Below, one piece after another: positions 57,326 through 64,000 of a stretch of 64,000 nt of DNA. This DNA is from Litoditis marina (Eukaryota; Nematoda; Chromadorea; Rhabditida; Rhabditidae). The translations under genes were made by a program, and so were the position numbers. The notes under the pieces were generated by a model that was given only the letters and a program-made list of their open reading frames with translations, had not been told where the DNA came from and did not search any database. Positions within the stretch are counted from its first letter, which is position 1. Every line of letters begins with the position of its first letter. The stretch is taken from positions 1,798,001 to 1,862,000 of the forward strand of contig OZ038440.1 in assembly GCA_964036275.1 (NCBI GenBank). The letters run 5' to 3'.

Positions 57326-58075
57326 ATGGATGACTCCTACATTACACTAGTGGCCAGTGTGACTTCCGATAAGCGGAATACATCTTCAAAGTTCATCACA
57401 AGATTACCAGAAACTCTCAATTTGAAAAAGGATAAACACCTGGTCGGGCTCACGGAAATTATTTTTCCACGCTCCATGCAAAATTTGGGGAAAGGAGGTT
57501 CATATACAGTCAAGTATAATTCACATAGTCCTGATCGAATCAACGTTCCAAGAGGTCACTACGAGTCCGGTACCCAGCTTGCACATGTACTGAACACAGG
57601 GAAAATAAAACACATGGCGGATGAAAATGTATACGATAAAGATATTGGTATTTCATTCTTGTTTAGTGAAGACACTCAACTGTTCAAAATAGTGGTTAAT
57701 AATCCTGATGTGAAGCAAATTGTGATTGATCCAGACCTTGCTTATTTTTTAGGTTTCAACAAGAACTACATTGATCAAACTACAGAGGCAGTGAACCGTA
57801 TTGATTTTTTCAATCAGCAGTCTTTAATTTACATTTACTCTGATATGGTTACAACCAGTATTGTGGGGAATACTCGTGCCAGCCTTCTACAGTGCTGTCC
57901 TGTGACTGGTACGTTTGGAGAAATGACTCGACACTCATTTTTCCCCGTGCGATATTTACCAATTATGTGTGAAACTATTGATAGTATTTTTATTGAAATA
58001 TTATCTGAGCAGGGTGTACCGATTGATTTCAACTTCGGGAGTGTTGTACTCACATTACACATTAAAACAAAGTGA
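57326..58075 (+). CDS. Penton-like minor capsid protein (249 aa)
   Basis: Polinton minor capsid proteins form the icosahedral vertices. The N-terminal pattern MDDSYITLVASVTSDKRN, then SKFITRLPETLNL, KHLVGLTEIIFPRS, is typical of this family ('...N-x-x-S-x-F-x-x-x-L-P-x-x-L-x-L...VGLxEIxxP'). The predicted protein is mainly beta-strand. It is followed by the conserved LAHVLN and DPDLAYFLGFN regions and a Cys-containing end. The last codon is 16 bases before the stop of the convergent acidic ORF. Length matches known members. Confidence 0.85.
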   Translation: MDDSYITLVASVTSDKRNTSSKFITRLPETLNLKKDKHLVGLTEIIFPRSMQNLGKGGSYTVKYNSHSPDRINVPRGHYESGTQLAHVLNTGKIKHMADENVYDKDIGISFLFSEDTQLFKIVVNNPDVKQIVIDPDLAYFLGFNKNYIDQTTEAVNRIDFFNQQSLIYIYSDMVTTSIVGNTRASLLQCCPVTGTFGEMTRHSFFPVRYLPIMCETIDSIFIEILSEQGVPIDFNFGSVVLTLHIKTK

Positions 58076-58091
58076 TTTTTGTATGAATTTA

Positions 58092-58427
58092 TTAATAAAT
58101 ATTATCTTTTACATATTGAAACGTGGCATCATCAAAACGAATTCCATCTCCATTATCAACGTTTTCGGGTGTATCCGGTTCGGAATCGGCGTCTGACGAG
58201 TCGTCCATATCTTCAGAGTCCACGTCAGATCCAGAATCAGACTCATCGGAAGAGTATACCGTGTGTAAATCGTCGTGTGAAACAAATTCCGAGGGATTTC
58301 GAAAAGCCTCCATTGTAGTGGGTAGTGGTGTGTAAATAGTTCCCTTTATCATTATAACATAGTTTCCATTCGAAAATTCATAGCTGGCAAAGTGTTCAGT
58401 CTCCCTCACTATGTAATTGTCAACCAT
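58092..58427 (-). CDS. Acidic ORF of the element (111 aa)
   Basis: Unrecognised. The first half is a beta-rich stretch (IVRETEHFASYEFSNGNYVI) and the second half is Asp/Ser/Glu-rich (DESDSGSDVDSEDMDD), similar in composition to exon 1 of the gene at 53105. It lies between the penton-like gene and the major capsid gene, in the same direction as the latter. Acidic tracts of this kind occur in chaperone-like and nuclear-protein partners, but no role can be assigned. Confidence 0.55.
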   Translation of the reverse strand: MVDNYIVRETEHFASYEFSNGNYVIMIKGTIYTPLPTTMEAFRNPSEFVSHDDLHTVYSSDESDSGSDVDSEDMDDSSDADSEPDTPENVDNGDGIRFDDATFQYVKDNIY

Positions 58428-58535
58428 ATCCGGATGTTGAAATTCGAATGTTGCGAGAGTAACAGCTGCTCAACCGCCGGGCGGTGAGAATACCGTATGA
58501 TTAATGAGGTGAAATGTGTCTGGCACAAGCATGAT

Positions 58536-59861
58536 TTAGAGTATAGAGTCTATATGAGGATTTCGAGCAGAATCAATTGACAAAATTGAATCAAATTCAC
58601 CTAAAATTACCGCATAAATACCACCAGCTGGTACTGCTTCAGCGAATTCAAGTCTGATTGTGACATTACCTTGTTTAATTAAATCGAACAGTTCGGGATT
58701 GTGAACAGTAGGACTTAGTTCAATTGAATAAATTGCGTAACCATTTTTGAATTTACGCATATCTATACTATTGTTTTCTGGAGATCTAGCCATTCCTAAA
58801 GATTCTAGAGTTGAAATGAAAGCCTGAGCATAAATATTGTTTTTATAATCAAGATTCCATGGTCTACCAGGGTACAAAGTACCGGCAACCTCAACGGTCA
58901 GGTTTCTCAAGTTGAAATGTTTGAACTCGAACGGATGGCTTTTATAATTACCATTGAATGAGTCTGAACTCACGAGTCCTATAGTAATACGTTTTGGTGA
59001 ATGGGTAGAAAATGCCACAAAGTGTGGTGAATCCATTCGTCCCTCACTGATATATACAGAACGCATTTGTACAGAGTTCAAAGGATACTGTATTCTACTG
59101 GTCATCAAATGTTTCTCAACAGAGTTCATATAACCATCGGCTAAATCATACTCATTCAGCAACACAAAAGCATCTTCAATTTTAATTTTCGGTCTATCGG
59201 GACCAGTGTAAGAATCAATAAGAAATGCGTTAGAATTTGTGTATACAGTCAGTCTAATATCCATAAAATTCAAGAGCAACTTGTTCTGAGATGCTAAATC
59301 GAGTGGTAGTCTGCATGCAACCTGTACACTCTTTCCACCCTCGGTCAAACTACAACGAAAAATATGTCCTTGCGAATCCTCGTCGAAAGTATCATCCGTT
59401 GCATATCCTGCCACACTGAGATTTGTATCCCGGGTTTCATCATCAAACATAAGTTCATTTTCGAGATAATATCGATAAGCAGTATTTACACTACTAGATT
59501 CCACTATTTGAGAATTAATATGGAGAACATACTGTTTTGCCATGGCTCCGGCTATACCTTGAATCGGTCCAAAAATGGGATTGTCTTCACCATCTGCATC
59601 CTTCACTGGTACTTTTTTATCTTTGTCATCGGTTAAGTAGAATTGCCAGACCAGCCATGATCGTTTCAAGTTGATATAAGATTTGGAATTACTTGCGAGT
59701 TGAAATTCGAAGGGACCGTTTGAATCGGGAGTGAGAGTATTTTTTAGATTTATTCTAGTCCATCTACAGTTTTGTACTCCAACCTGTGAGGCAGGCATGG
59801 ATTGAAGGTCGAGTTCAGGTAATATAGCATGGTTACTTTTAGGATCAATTATTTGGAGCAT
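58536..59861 (-). CDS. Major capsid protein, double jelly-roll (441 aa)
   Basis: Forms the trimeric capsomers of the predicted Polinton virion. Family features: LDLQSMPASQVGVQNCRWTR near the start, NLKRSWLVWQFYL, a central YRYYLENELMFD region, VACRLPLDL, and a conserved C-terminal part PWNLDYKNNIYAQAF, IYSIELSPTVHN, LIKQGNVTIRLEFAEAVPAG and LGEFDSILSID, which is the best match I know for Polinton/adintovirus MCPs. The start is placed at the ATG at 59861, which overlaps the end of the upstream pVI-like gene by 17 bases; the frame extends 28 codons further upstream but without family similarity. The length is typical (400-650). The frame is intact. Confidence 0.93.
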   Translation of the reverse strand: MLQIIDPKSNHAILPELDLQSMPASQVGVQNCRWTRINLKNTLTPDSNGPFEFQLASNSKSYINLKRSWLVWQFYLTDDKDKKVPVKDADGEDNPIFGPIQGIAGAMAKQYVLHINSQIVESSSVNTAYRYYLENELMFDDETRDTNLSVAGYATDDTFDEDSQGHIFRCSLTEGGKSVQVACRLPLDLASQNKLLLNFMDIRLTVYTNSNAFLIDSYTGPDRPKIKIEDAFVLLNEYDLADGYMNSVEKHLMTSRIQYPLNSVQMRSVYISEGRMDSPHFVAFSTHSPKRITIGLVSSDSFNGNYKSHPFEFKHFNLRNLTVEVAGTLYPGRPWNLDYKNNIYAQAFISTLESLGMARSPENNSIDMRKFKNGYAIYSIELSPTVHNPELFDLIKQGNVTIRLEFAEAVPAGGIYAVILGEFDSILSIDSARNPHIDSIL

Positions 59862-60243
59862 CACGGAGAAGAAGCGACCGCTTTCCAGAAGAACGGGGTT
59901 TCGAGTGAAGCACTCCAATAGGATTCTTTCTTTTTCTCTTACCAAGACCGGTCAAGTTCCGGACAGCCTGGCGGCCATTTTTTCTGACAGCCTTTCCCAC
60001 GTTTTCACCTGCGACAACGTCTTTAACGATATTTTTCCCTGTACTGACAATTTCCTGACCAACAGTTGACTTTAGGAAAGTTGGAAGCATACTTAATACA
60101 CTAGCTAAAATTCCACCAATACCTCTTCCACGCATCCCACCTCTCTGACGTGGCATTCCAATAAATTGACCATTTCCAGATTGGCCACCTTTAATTAGTG
60201 AGTCCCACGCAATATCTTGTAAATCGAGAGAAATATACGGCAT
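59845..60243 (-). CDS. pVI-like basic capsid cement / maturation protein (132 aa)
   Basis: Small basic protein located directly before the MCP, as in other Polintons. The N-terminal part has a Gly-rich segment with QRGGMRGRGIGG, a possible target of the adenain-like protease (xxGG-x type, by analogy), followed by an amphipathic stretch (LPTFLKSTVGQEIVSTGKNI, DVVAGENV) and Lys/Arg-rich patches (RKKRK-type GKRKRKNPIG). Adenovirus pVI is processed by the protease and helps membrane lysis and capsid assembly; only the similarity in design is claimed here. The first ATG is at 60243, 28 bases from the divergent protease gene. Confidence 0.75.
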   Translation of the reverse strand: MPYISLDLQDIAWDSLIKGGQSGNGQFIGMPRQRGGMRGRGIGGILASVLSMLPTFLKSTVGQEIVSTGKNIVKDVVAGENVGKAVRKNGRQAVRNLTGLGKRKRKNPIGVLHSKPRSSGKRSLLLRDAPNN

Positions 60244-60271
60244 TTTTATATGCAACCACCCGCCAAGGACG

Positions 60272-60739
60272 ATGTATGACTATGAAATAACGAAATTATT
60301 GAAGAAGGATGTAGCCACCAGGAAATATTTCAAAGGAGTTTTCCCGTGTGATCAAATACCAAATGTGAAGCAGCCTGAGTACTGTATAATTGTGAATACC
60401 GAACGCTCCGGAAGTGAAGGAGAGCACTGGCAATTGATTTACGTGAAAGGAAAAATTTGTCATTTTTTCTGCTCACTAGGTCGAAAACCAAAACGTGAAA
60501 TATTGATTTATGTGAAAAAATTTCCAAAGGTGTATTATAACAGGTGCCGACCGCAAAAAGGTAATGAGGTAACGTGTGGTGGGTATACGGTATTTGTTGC
60601 AGCCATGCTAGCGAGAAAACATTCATTCAGTAATATATGTCAACTTTTTTGCGAAATACAAACCGATGATGAATTTATAAGAAAGTTTTTGAGAAATTCG
60701 TTTGGATATGAAATGAAACCGATATCAAACTTCATTTGA
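60272..60739 (+). CDS. Adenain-like cysteine protease (155 aa), unusual at the acidic triad site
   Basis: Polintons carry an adenovirus-type (C5/Ulp1-like) protease for capsid maturation. His52 in GEHWQLIY and Cys102 in EVTCGGYTVFVA are where the catalytic His and Cys are expected, and Gln95 in RPQKGN may be the oxyanion residue. In relatives the strand after the His ends FxDS(L/F)G or similar with an Asp/Glu; here it reads HFFCSLGRKP, so Cys67 occupies the acid position. The length (155) is short compared with adenain (about 200) but close to other Polinton proteases. It is co-oriented with the zinc-finger ORF that follows. Confidence 0.85.
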   Translation: MYDYEITKLLKKDVATRKYFKGVFPCDQIPNVKQPEYCIIVNTERSGSEGEHWQLIYVKGKICHFFCSLGRKPKREILIYVKKFPKVYYNRCRPQKGNEVTCGGYTVFVAAMLARKHSFSNICQLFCEIQTDDEFIRKFLRNSFGYEMKPISNFI

Positions 60740-60768
60740 ACTTTTGTTTTTACCACGTACGGTCGGTT

Positions 60769-61305
60769 ATGTCTTCTCTCTCTAAAAATTATTCCACCCT
60801 TTCCAAGTCTTACTGTACTTTGTGTGACAAGTTCTTTGCTTCTACACAGCGAAAATATTCGCATGATCGTGCGGTCCATCCTTACGTGGATAGTCCCACT
60901 CTGCATCTTACTCGCGAAGAGACTTATGAACGATTCAAAAATCATCCCGGATTTCTAGCGAGAATCAAAAATGATTGCCCCATTAAAGCCGGAGACCGTC
61001 CGGGCGGTAAGAATATCCGAAAAATTATCGTTGAAACCGAATTTCCTCTACACAACCATGATGCCCCCCTCAAGTCCAAGGAAGAAAACAAGGAAGTGAA
61101 AAATGAGGTTGTGGAAAATTCAAACGCTGTCAGAAGTGAGACTATAAAACAGAACGCTGTTGGGGAGAAACGTGCAAAGAGATCTACTCCAATCGAAGGT
61201 GGGAAGGAGGGAAAACGTGTGAAACGTGACTGGATGTATCACGTTCCGGAATCTCACGAGGAAGCCTATGAAGCAAAATATATCACTTATTGTTATTATT
61301 ATTGA
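60769..61305 (+). CDS. C2H2 zinc-finger protein of the element (178 aa)
   Basis: The first ATG is at 60769; the frame opens 33 bases earlier with a non-ATG codon. Residues 16-37 form a classical C2H2 finger (CTLCDKFFASTQRKYSHDRAVH; Cys-x2-Cys-x12-His-x4-His; described here only by its key residues). The remainder is rich in Lys, Glu and Arg with a likely nuclear localisation signal (EKRAKRS, GKRVKRDW). It follows the protease gene with 29 bases between them. Polinton accessory genes in this position vary between elements; the role is unknown, perhaps DNA binding. Confidence 0.65.
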   Translation: MSSLSKNYSTLSKSYCTLCDKFFASTQRKYSHDRAVHPYVDSPTLHLTREETYERFKNHPGFLARIKNDCPIKAGDRPGGKNIRKIIVETEFPLHNHDAPLKSKEENKEVKNEVVENSNAVRSETIKQNAVGEKRAKRSTPIEGGKEGKRVKRDWMYHVPESHEEAYEAKYITYCYYY

Positions 61306-61513
61306 ATAAAAATTACCATTTTACAGCTGTTTCCTTTTTTGTCTGTTGCACATGTACAATACATATCCCACCTCCTGGGCTTGATTGATGATAAGCTGAG
61401 ACAGTGAGCATTCCAACTAGGTCAACCATTTCGATACGGTTGCACAGCATACATTTCGCTCTCCAATATTAACAATTATTATCATTTTATGCTTAATTGA
61501 AAACGGTTGCAGA
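61306..61513. other. Spacer before the RING-like gene
   Basis: No coding signal seen. It contains the presumed promoter of the downstream gene. CAG directly precedes A-ATG at 61514, which would also serve as a trans-splice acceptor in a nematode. Confidence 0.4.
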
Positions 61514-62454
61514 ATGTCAGATAACATTCAACAAGGAGACTATGCATACACTTTCACAGAGTTACGACACCTGGTAAGTATAACTCTCTCCTATCTCTCA
61601 GCCGCGCCATTGACTCCGCCCATTCAATTTGAGTATCATCTTTATCGTAAAACTTTGGAGAATAAACATGGAAATCTGTGAATCCCACACTTTCATCTAT
61701 CATCAATAGTAAAGAGTGTAGATGGATCAAAACACAGATTGATCATTTTACAGTCGCCATTACCTAGCCCGTCGAGTCTGGGGCGTATGTCTATGGAACA
61801 GTTCATGAGAACTATCATGGAACCAAGAAGATCTCCACCAGCAGCAGGCCCATCACGGTATTTCGCGGACAGTGTGCAACCTCAAAGTCCTGTTTCCGCA
61901 AACCAAAACGGTCCATTTCCGGACTTCTCAAGGATGGACTGGATGTTATCACCAGAAACTCCCCCGGCAAAGAGGGCTAGACGCTACATCCCATCGACCG
62001 CTCCGGAAGGGGGTGACGTAGAATGTAATGTAAGTACAATACCCCCAAAATTCTAAAGTTATTAAGAAATAATTAACTTATTCTAAATATTTACAGACAT
62101 GTCTGGTAAACCGGTTTGAGGAGCATCGCCGGTCTTGCCCGGTAAACTCTACGTGTAAAGCAGTATTCTGCATATTCTGTATTCCTTGTCTACTGCAATC
62201 AAACTATGCTAGCAGATGCCCGTTTTGCACTGCGGAACTGAATCTAACAGGTTAGTTTTGGAAATATGTCGATGTATTGTGTGAAGTTTTGTGATTACAA
62301 TCTCGGCTTACACAGTAAAAACAATAACTATTTAGCCGATGCTGGCCAACAATGGGTTGATGTTGGTCTTGAGAACCGTGACGACACGGAAAATATTCCG
62401 CCACGAGTCGGAGCAAGACGTTCTCTCATGGATCAGTTTGATGTTCTGGACTAA
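61514..62454 (+). CDS. Spliced RING-like zinc-binding protein (4 exons, 202 aa)
   Basis: Exons 61514-61573, 61754-62029, 62097-62250 and 62336-62454 join in phase 0, 0 and 1, with canonical GT/AG ends. The N-terminal half is Ser/Pro-rich with PPAKRARRY, a basic nuclear-localisation-like patch. Exon 3 encodes eight cysteines at 114, 126, 132, 137, 140, 143, 153 and 156, with His122; the last pair is CPFC, as in RING fingers, though spacing differs from classical C3HC4. Exon 4 ends RRSLMDQFDVLD. It lies on the right side of the virus-like gene block and may be an accessory gene of the element (ubiquitin-ligase-like) or a flanking host gene. No homologue was recognised. Confidence 0.6.
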
Positions 62455-63180
62455 GGCATTCAGTTTACACTTTTTTCGCTAACTTTCGAAGGAAATACTC
62501 AATTAATTTTAGTAAAATCTAAAATTTGTTCAATTTTCAAGCTTATTTTCTATGTTTTCATGTATTGAGTTCAATTAAAGAAACCGTTCCGCTATAATTT
62601 GAGTTTCACGAAAAATTTGAGAGGCTCAAAAAAGATTCTTATGGTCTTTCCATAGACCACGAAAAAAAACTTTCTGATTGAAAATTTGTAAAATTTGCAT
62701 AACATCAAACAGTAAAGAAGGGGACATGAACAATTTCACTGTGACGCACCTTGACTTGGTTTATTTACATCCAGATTTATTTTCATTTTTTAGTCCCTAA
62801 TTGTGTATTCGTATGTGATTGAGTGTTTTGAAATCATTTCCGCACTTCTATAGGCTATTTTGAGCATACCCCGTACGCAACTCCCCTATCGATGTCATTA
62901 CGTAAGCCGCTTTTCTGAGATACCGAAGCAAGATAGGGATATAAAAGTATATATTTTTGATAATGGTTTCTTATGTCACAGCAGGCTGATATGCCTACCC
63001 AAAAGTCAAAATTAAAGCGGGACGGATTCTTTAACGTAAAGTCTACATTTTTGCCATTTTCCACCTTACTTTCAACATTTTCAAACGTACACATTCCGTT
63101 TTTTATCTACTCATTTTATATTGTTGTCGCTAAATAATACAGTTTTTAAGATACAAATTTATTCAGAGAAAGAAGATACG
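62455..63180. other. Right flank of the element, no gene seen
   Basis: AT-rich DNA without a convincing ORF or terminal inverted repeat. The boundary of the element is somewhere here or beyond 64 kb. Confidence 0.4.
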
Positions 63181-63182
63181 AA

Positions 63183-63185
<3 letters not shown>

Positions 63186-63219
<34 letters not shown>

Positions 63220-63229
63220 AAGAGAGAAT
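63186..63229. repeat. GA microsatellite
   Basis: About 20 AG units, slightly interrupted. Another GA/TA run fills the last 100 bases of the window (63922-64000). Confidence 0.9.
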
Positions 63230-63270
63230 ACAGAAAAATGAGATTGTCTCCGAGTTGCATGACATGAGGG

Positions 63271-63410
63271 TCGGCGACGGCTGGCACACGGACAACGGGG
63301 GTAGGCGACGGCTGGCGATGGGCGATGGGGGTAGGCGACGGCTGGTGGTGGGCGACGGGGGTAGGCGACGGCTGGCGGTGGGCGACGGGGGTAGGCGACG
63401 GCTGGCTACG
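63271..63410. repeat. 30-bp minisatellite, 4.5 copies
   Basis: The unit starting GTAGGCGACGGCTGGCG(A/G)TG recurs with a 30-base period at 63301, 63331, 63361 and 63391, with a degenerate copy at 63271. In one frame it reads GRRRLA(M/V)GDG repeats, but the frame lacks other coding evidence. Confidence 0.9.
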
Positions 63411-63429
63411 ATACTCTTCCGTAAGTATT

Positions 63430-63921
63430 TTAACTGTTAACTGTTAGGTTTTTTTTGTTATTATAATAAGCGTTTTGAACCGGTGACAATATGTGATAGG
63501 TACAGATTATGGCTGGGTAGATAGACACAATGCATACCGTAGTCTTCTTGGCGATGGGCGATGGGCGACGATTGCGCATGAACGACGGAAGGCGGATGGG
63601 CTCCCGAGGAAGAGAGAACACGCTCGTGGCCGAGACCACTCGCTGGAGTACACGTCTGTAGTCTGGACTCAGCTCGACGGTGAGGATCGAGTCTATAAAA
63701 CAAATGTGTTATACCCGAATTGTTTGAGTTTTTTTCGAAATTAGTTTCCTCATTTACTTTTTTGAGAACTTACCTATTTTCGATCGATCCTTCATCAGAA
63801 TCGATAGGATCAACCGCGCAAATCCTCCTCTGGCGCGGGAACACACAACAATGACTCCATCGATGTCATCTACAACATAAAACCTTTTAGAGCGAGAAAA
63901 GATATGAAAAAGTAGAGAATG

Positions 63922-64000
<79 letters not shown>
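63430..64000. other. End of the window, no gene supported
   Basis: Contains GGCGATGGGCGATGGGCGAC-like echoes of the minisatellite near 63550, and TA and GA runs from 63922. No gene is supported. Confidence 0.4.

Larger units (their letters stand above)
51659..62454. mobile_element. Maverick/Polinton-like virus-like element without a detectable DNA polymerase
   Basis: Minimal extent from the first to the last gene assigned to it; the real ends were not found. Diagnostic Polinton genes are integrase with chromodomain, packaging ATPase, adenain-like protease, double-jelly-roll major capsid protein, penton-like minor capsid protein and pVI-like basic protein. Genes are packed with gaps of 15-110 bases or small overlaps, alternate in strand by block, and mostly lack introns, in contrast to the intron-rich host genes. 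All diagnostic ORFs are open and full length. No ORF in the window carries family-B polymerase motifs (SLYP or YGDTDS type). I looked for terminal inverted repeats between 51.2-51.7 kb and 62.4-64.0 kb and saw none. Confidence 0.9.

Noticed and set aside
51644..62454. A fusogen-type gene or an intact PolB in the element
   Set aside because: Searched by eye in all frames; the only membrane candidate is 143 residues and no frame has polymerase catalytic motifs.
63255..63440. 61-codon ORF with GRRRLA repeats
   Set aside because: Translation of a 30-bp minisatellite with no other coding evidence.
51200..64000. Terminal inverted repeats of the Maverick element
   Set aside because: No matching inverted segment was found between the left flank (51.2-51.7 kb) and right flank (62.4-64.0 kb); a computed self-alignment would be needed to exclude weak ones.
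3449..64000. CRISPR array among the many repeats
   Set aside because: The repeats are contiguous tandem units or dispersed inverted elements without regular unique spacers, and the genome is eukaryotic.

Overview
The window looks like nuclear DNA of an invertebrate, most probably a nematode. Host genes are split into many small exons, and most introns end in a T-rich TTTCAG-type acceptor. The recognisable proteins are metazoan: FBXW7/SEL-10, TRNT1, a YY1-like zinc-finger factor, an NK-2 homeodomain factor, an ABHD17-like hydrolase and an acyl-CoA synthetase. Three small secreted glycine-rich peptide genes resemble nematode innate-immunity peptides in style. The species cannot be told from the sequence, and exon coordinates come from reading splice sites and reading-frame phase by eye.

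Layout: 0.6-7.4 kb (+) acyl-CoA synthetase family gene with 14 exons and damaged adenylation motifs; 7.4-11.4 kb repeat-rich intergenic DNA; 11.4-17.5 kb (+) NK-2 homeobox gene; 17.7-21.6 kb (-) YY1-like four-finger gene, convergent with the homeobox gene; 22.1-29.5 kb (+) FBXW7/sel-10 orthologue with 15 exons; 30.5-37.1 kb (+) CCA-adding enzyme with 14 exons; 38.1-42.0 kb (+) two glycine-rich secreted peptide genes; 43-49 kb (+) ABHD17-like serine hydrolase with an unresolved 5' end; 50.2-51.1 kb (+) third glycine-rich peptide gene.

From about 51.7 to 62.5 kb there is a densely packed, virus-like Maverick/Polinton element. It carries a retroviral-type integrase with chromodomain, an A32/FtsK-type packaging ATPase, an adenain-like cysteine protease, a double-jelly-roll major capsid protein, a penton-like minor capsid protein, a pVI-like basic protein, two conserved Polinton small proteins and several accessory ORFs. 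No catalytic family-B DNA polymerase was found in the window. Where it might be expected there are two tandem, mutually similar ORFs that resemble only the region in front of a Polinton polymerase. Other oddities are a protease with Cys at the acidic triad position, a short type-II membrane glycoprotein candidate, a spliced gene whose intron is three 125-bp tandem repeats, and a four-exon RING-like gene at the right side. Terminal inverted repeats were not found, so the ends of the element are not defined.

Introns and intergenic DNA are full of short non-autonomous repeats: at least six inverted-repeat (MITE-like) families with two or more copies, a tRNA-derived SINE-like pair, G-run/C-run hairpin arrays, minisatellites and simple repeats. 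Several copies sit in introns of the host genes, and one is nested in another.
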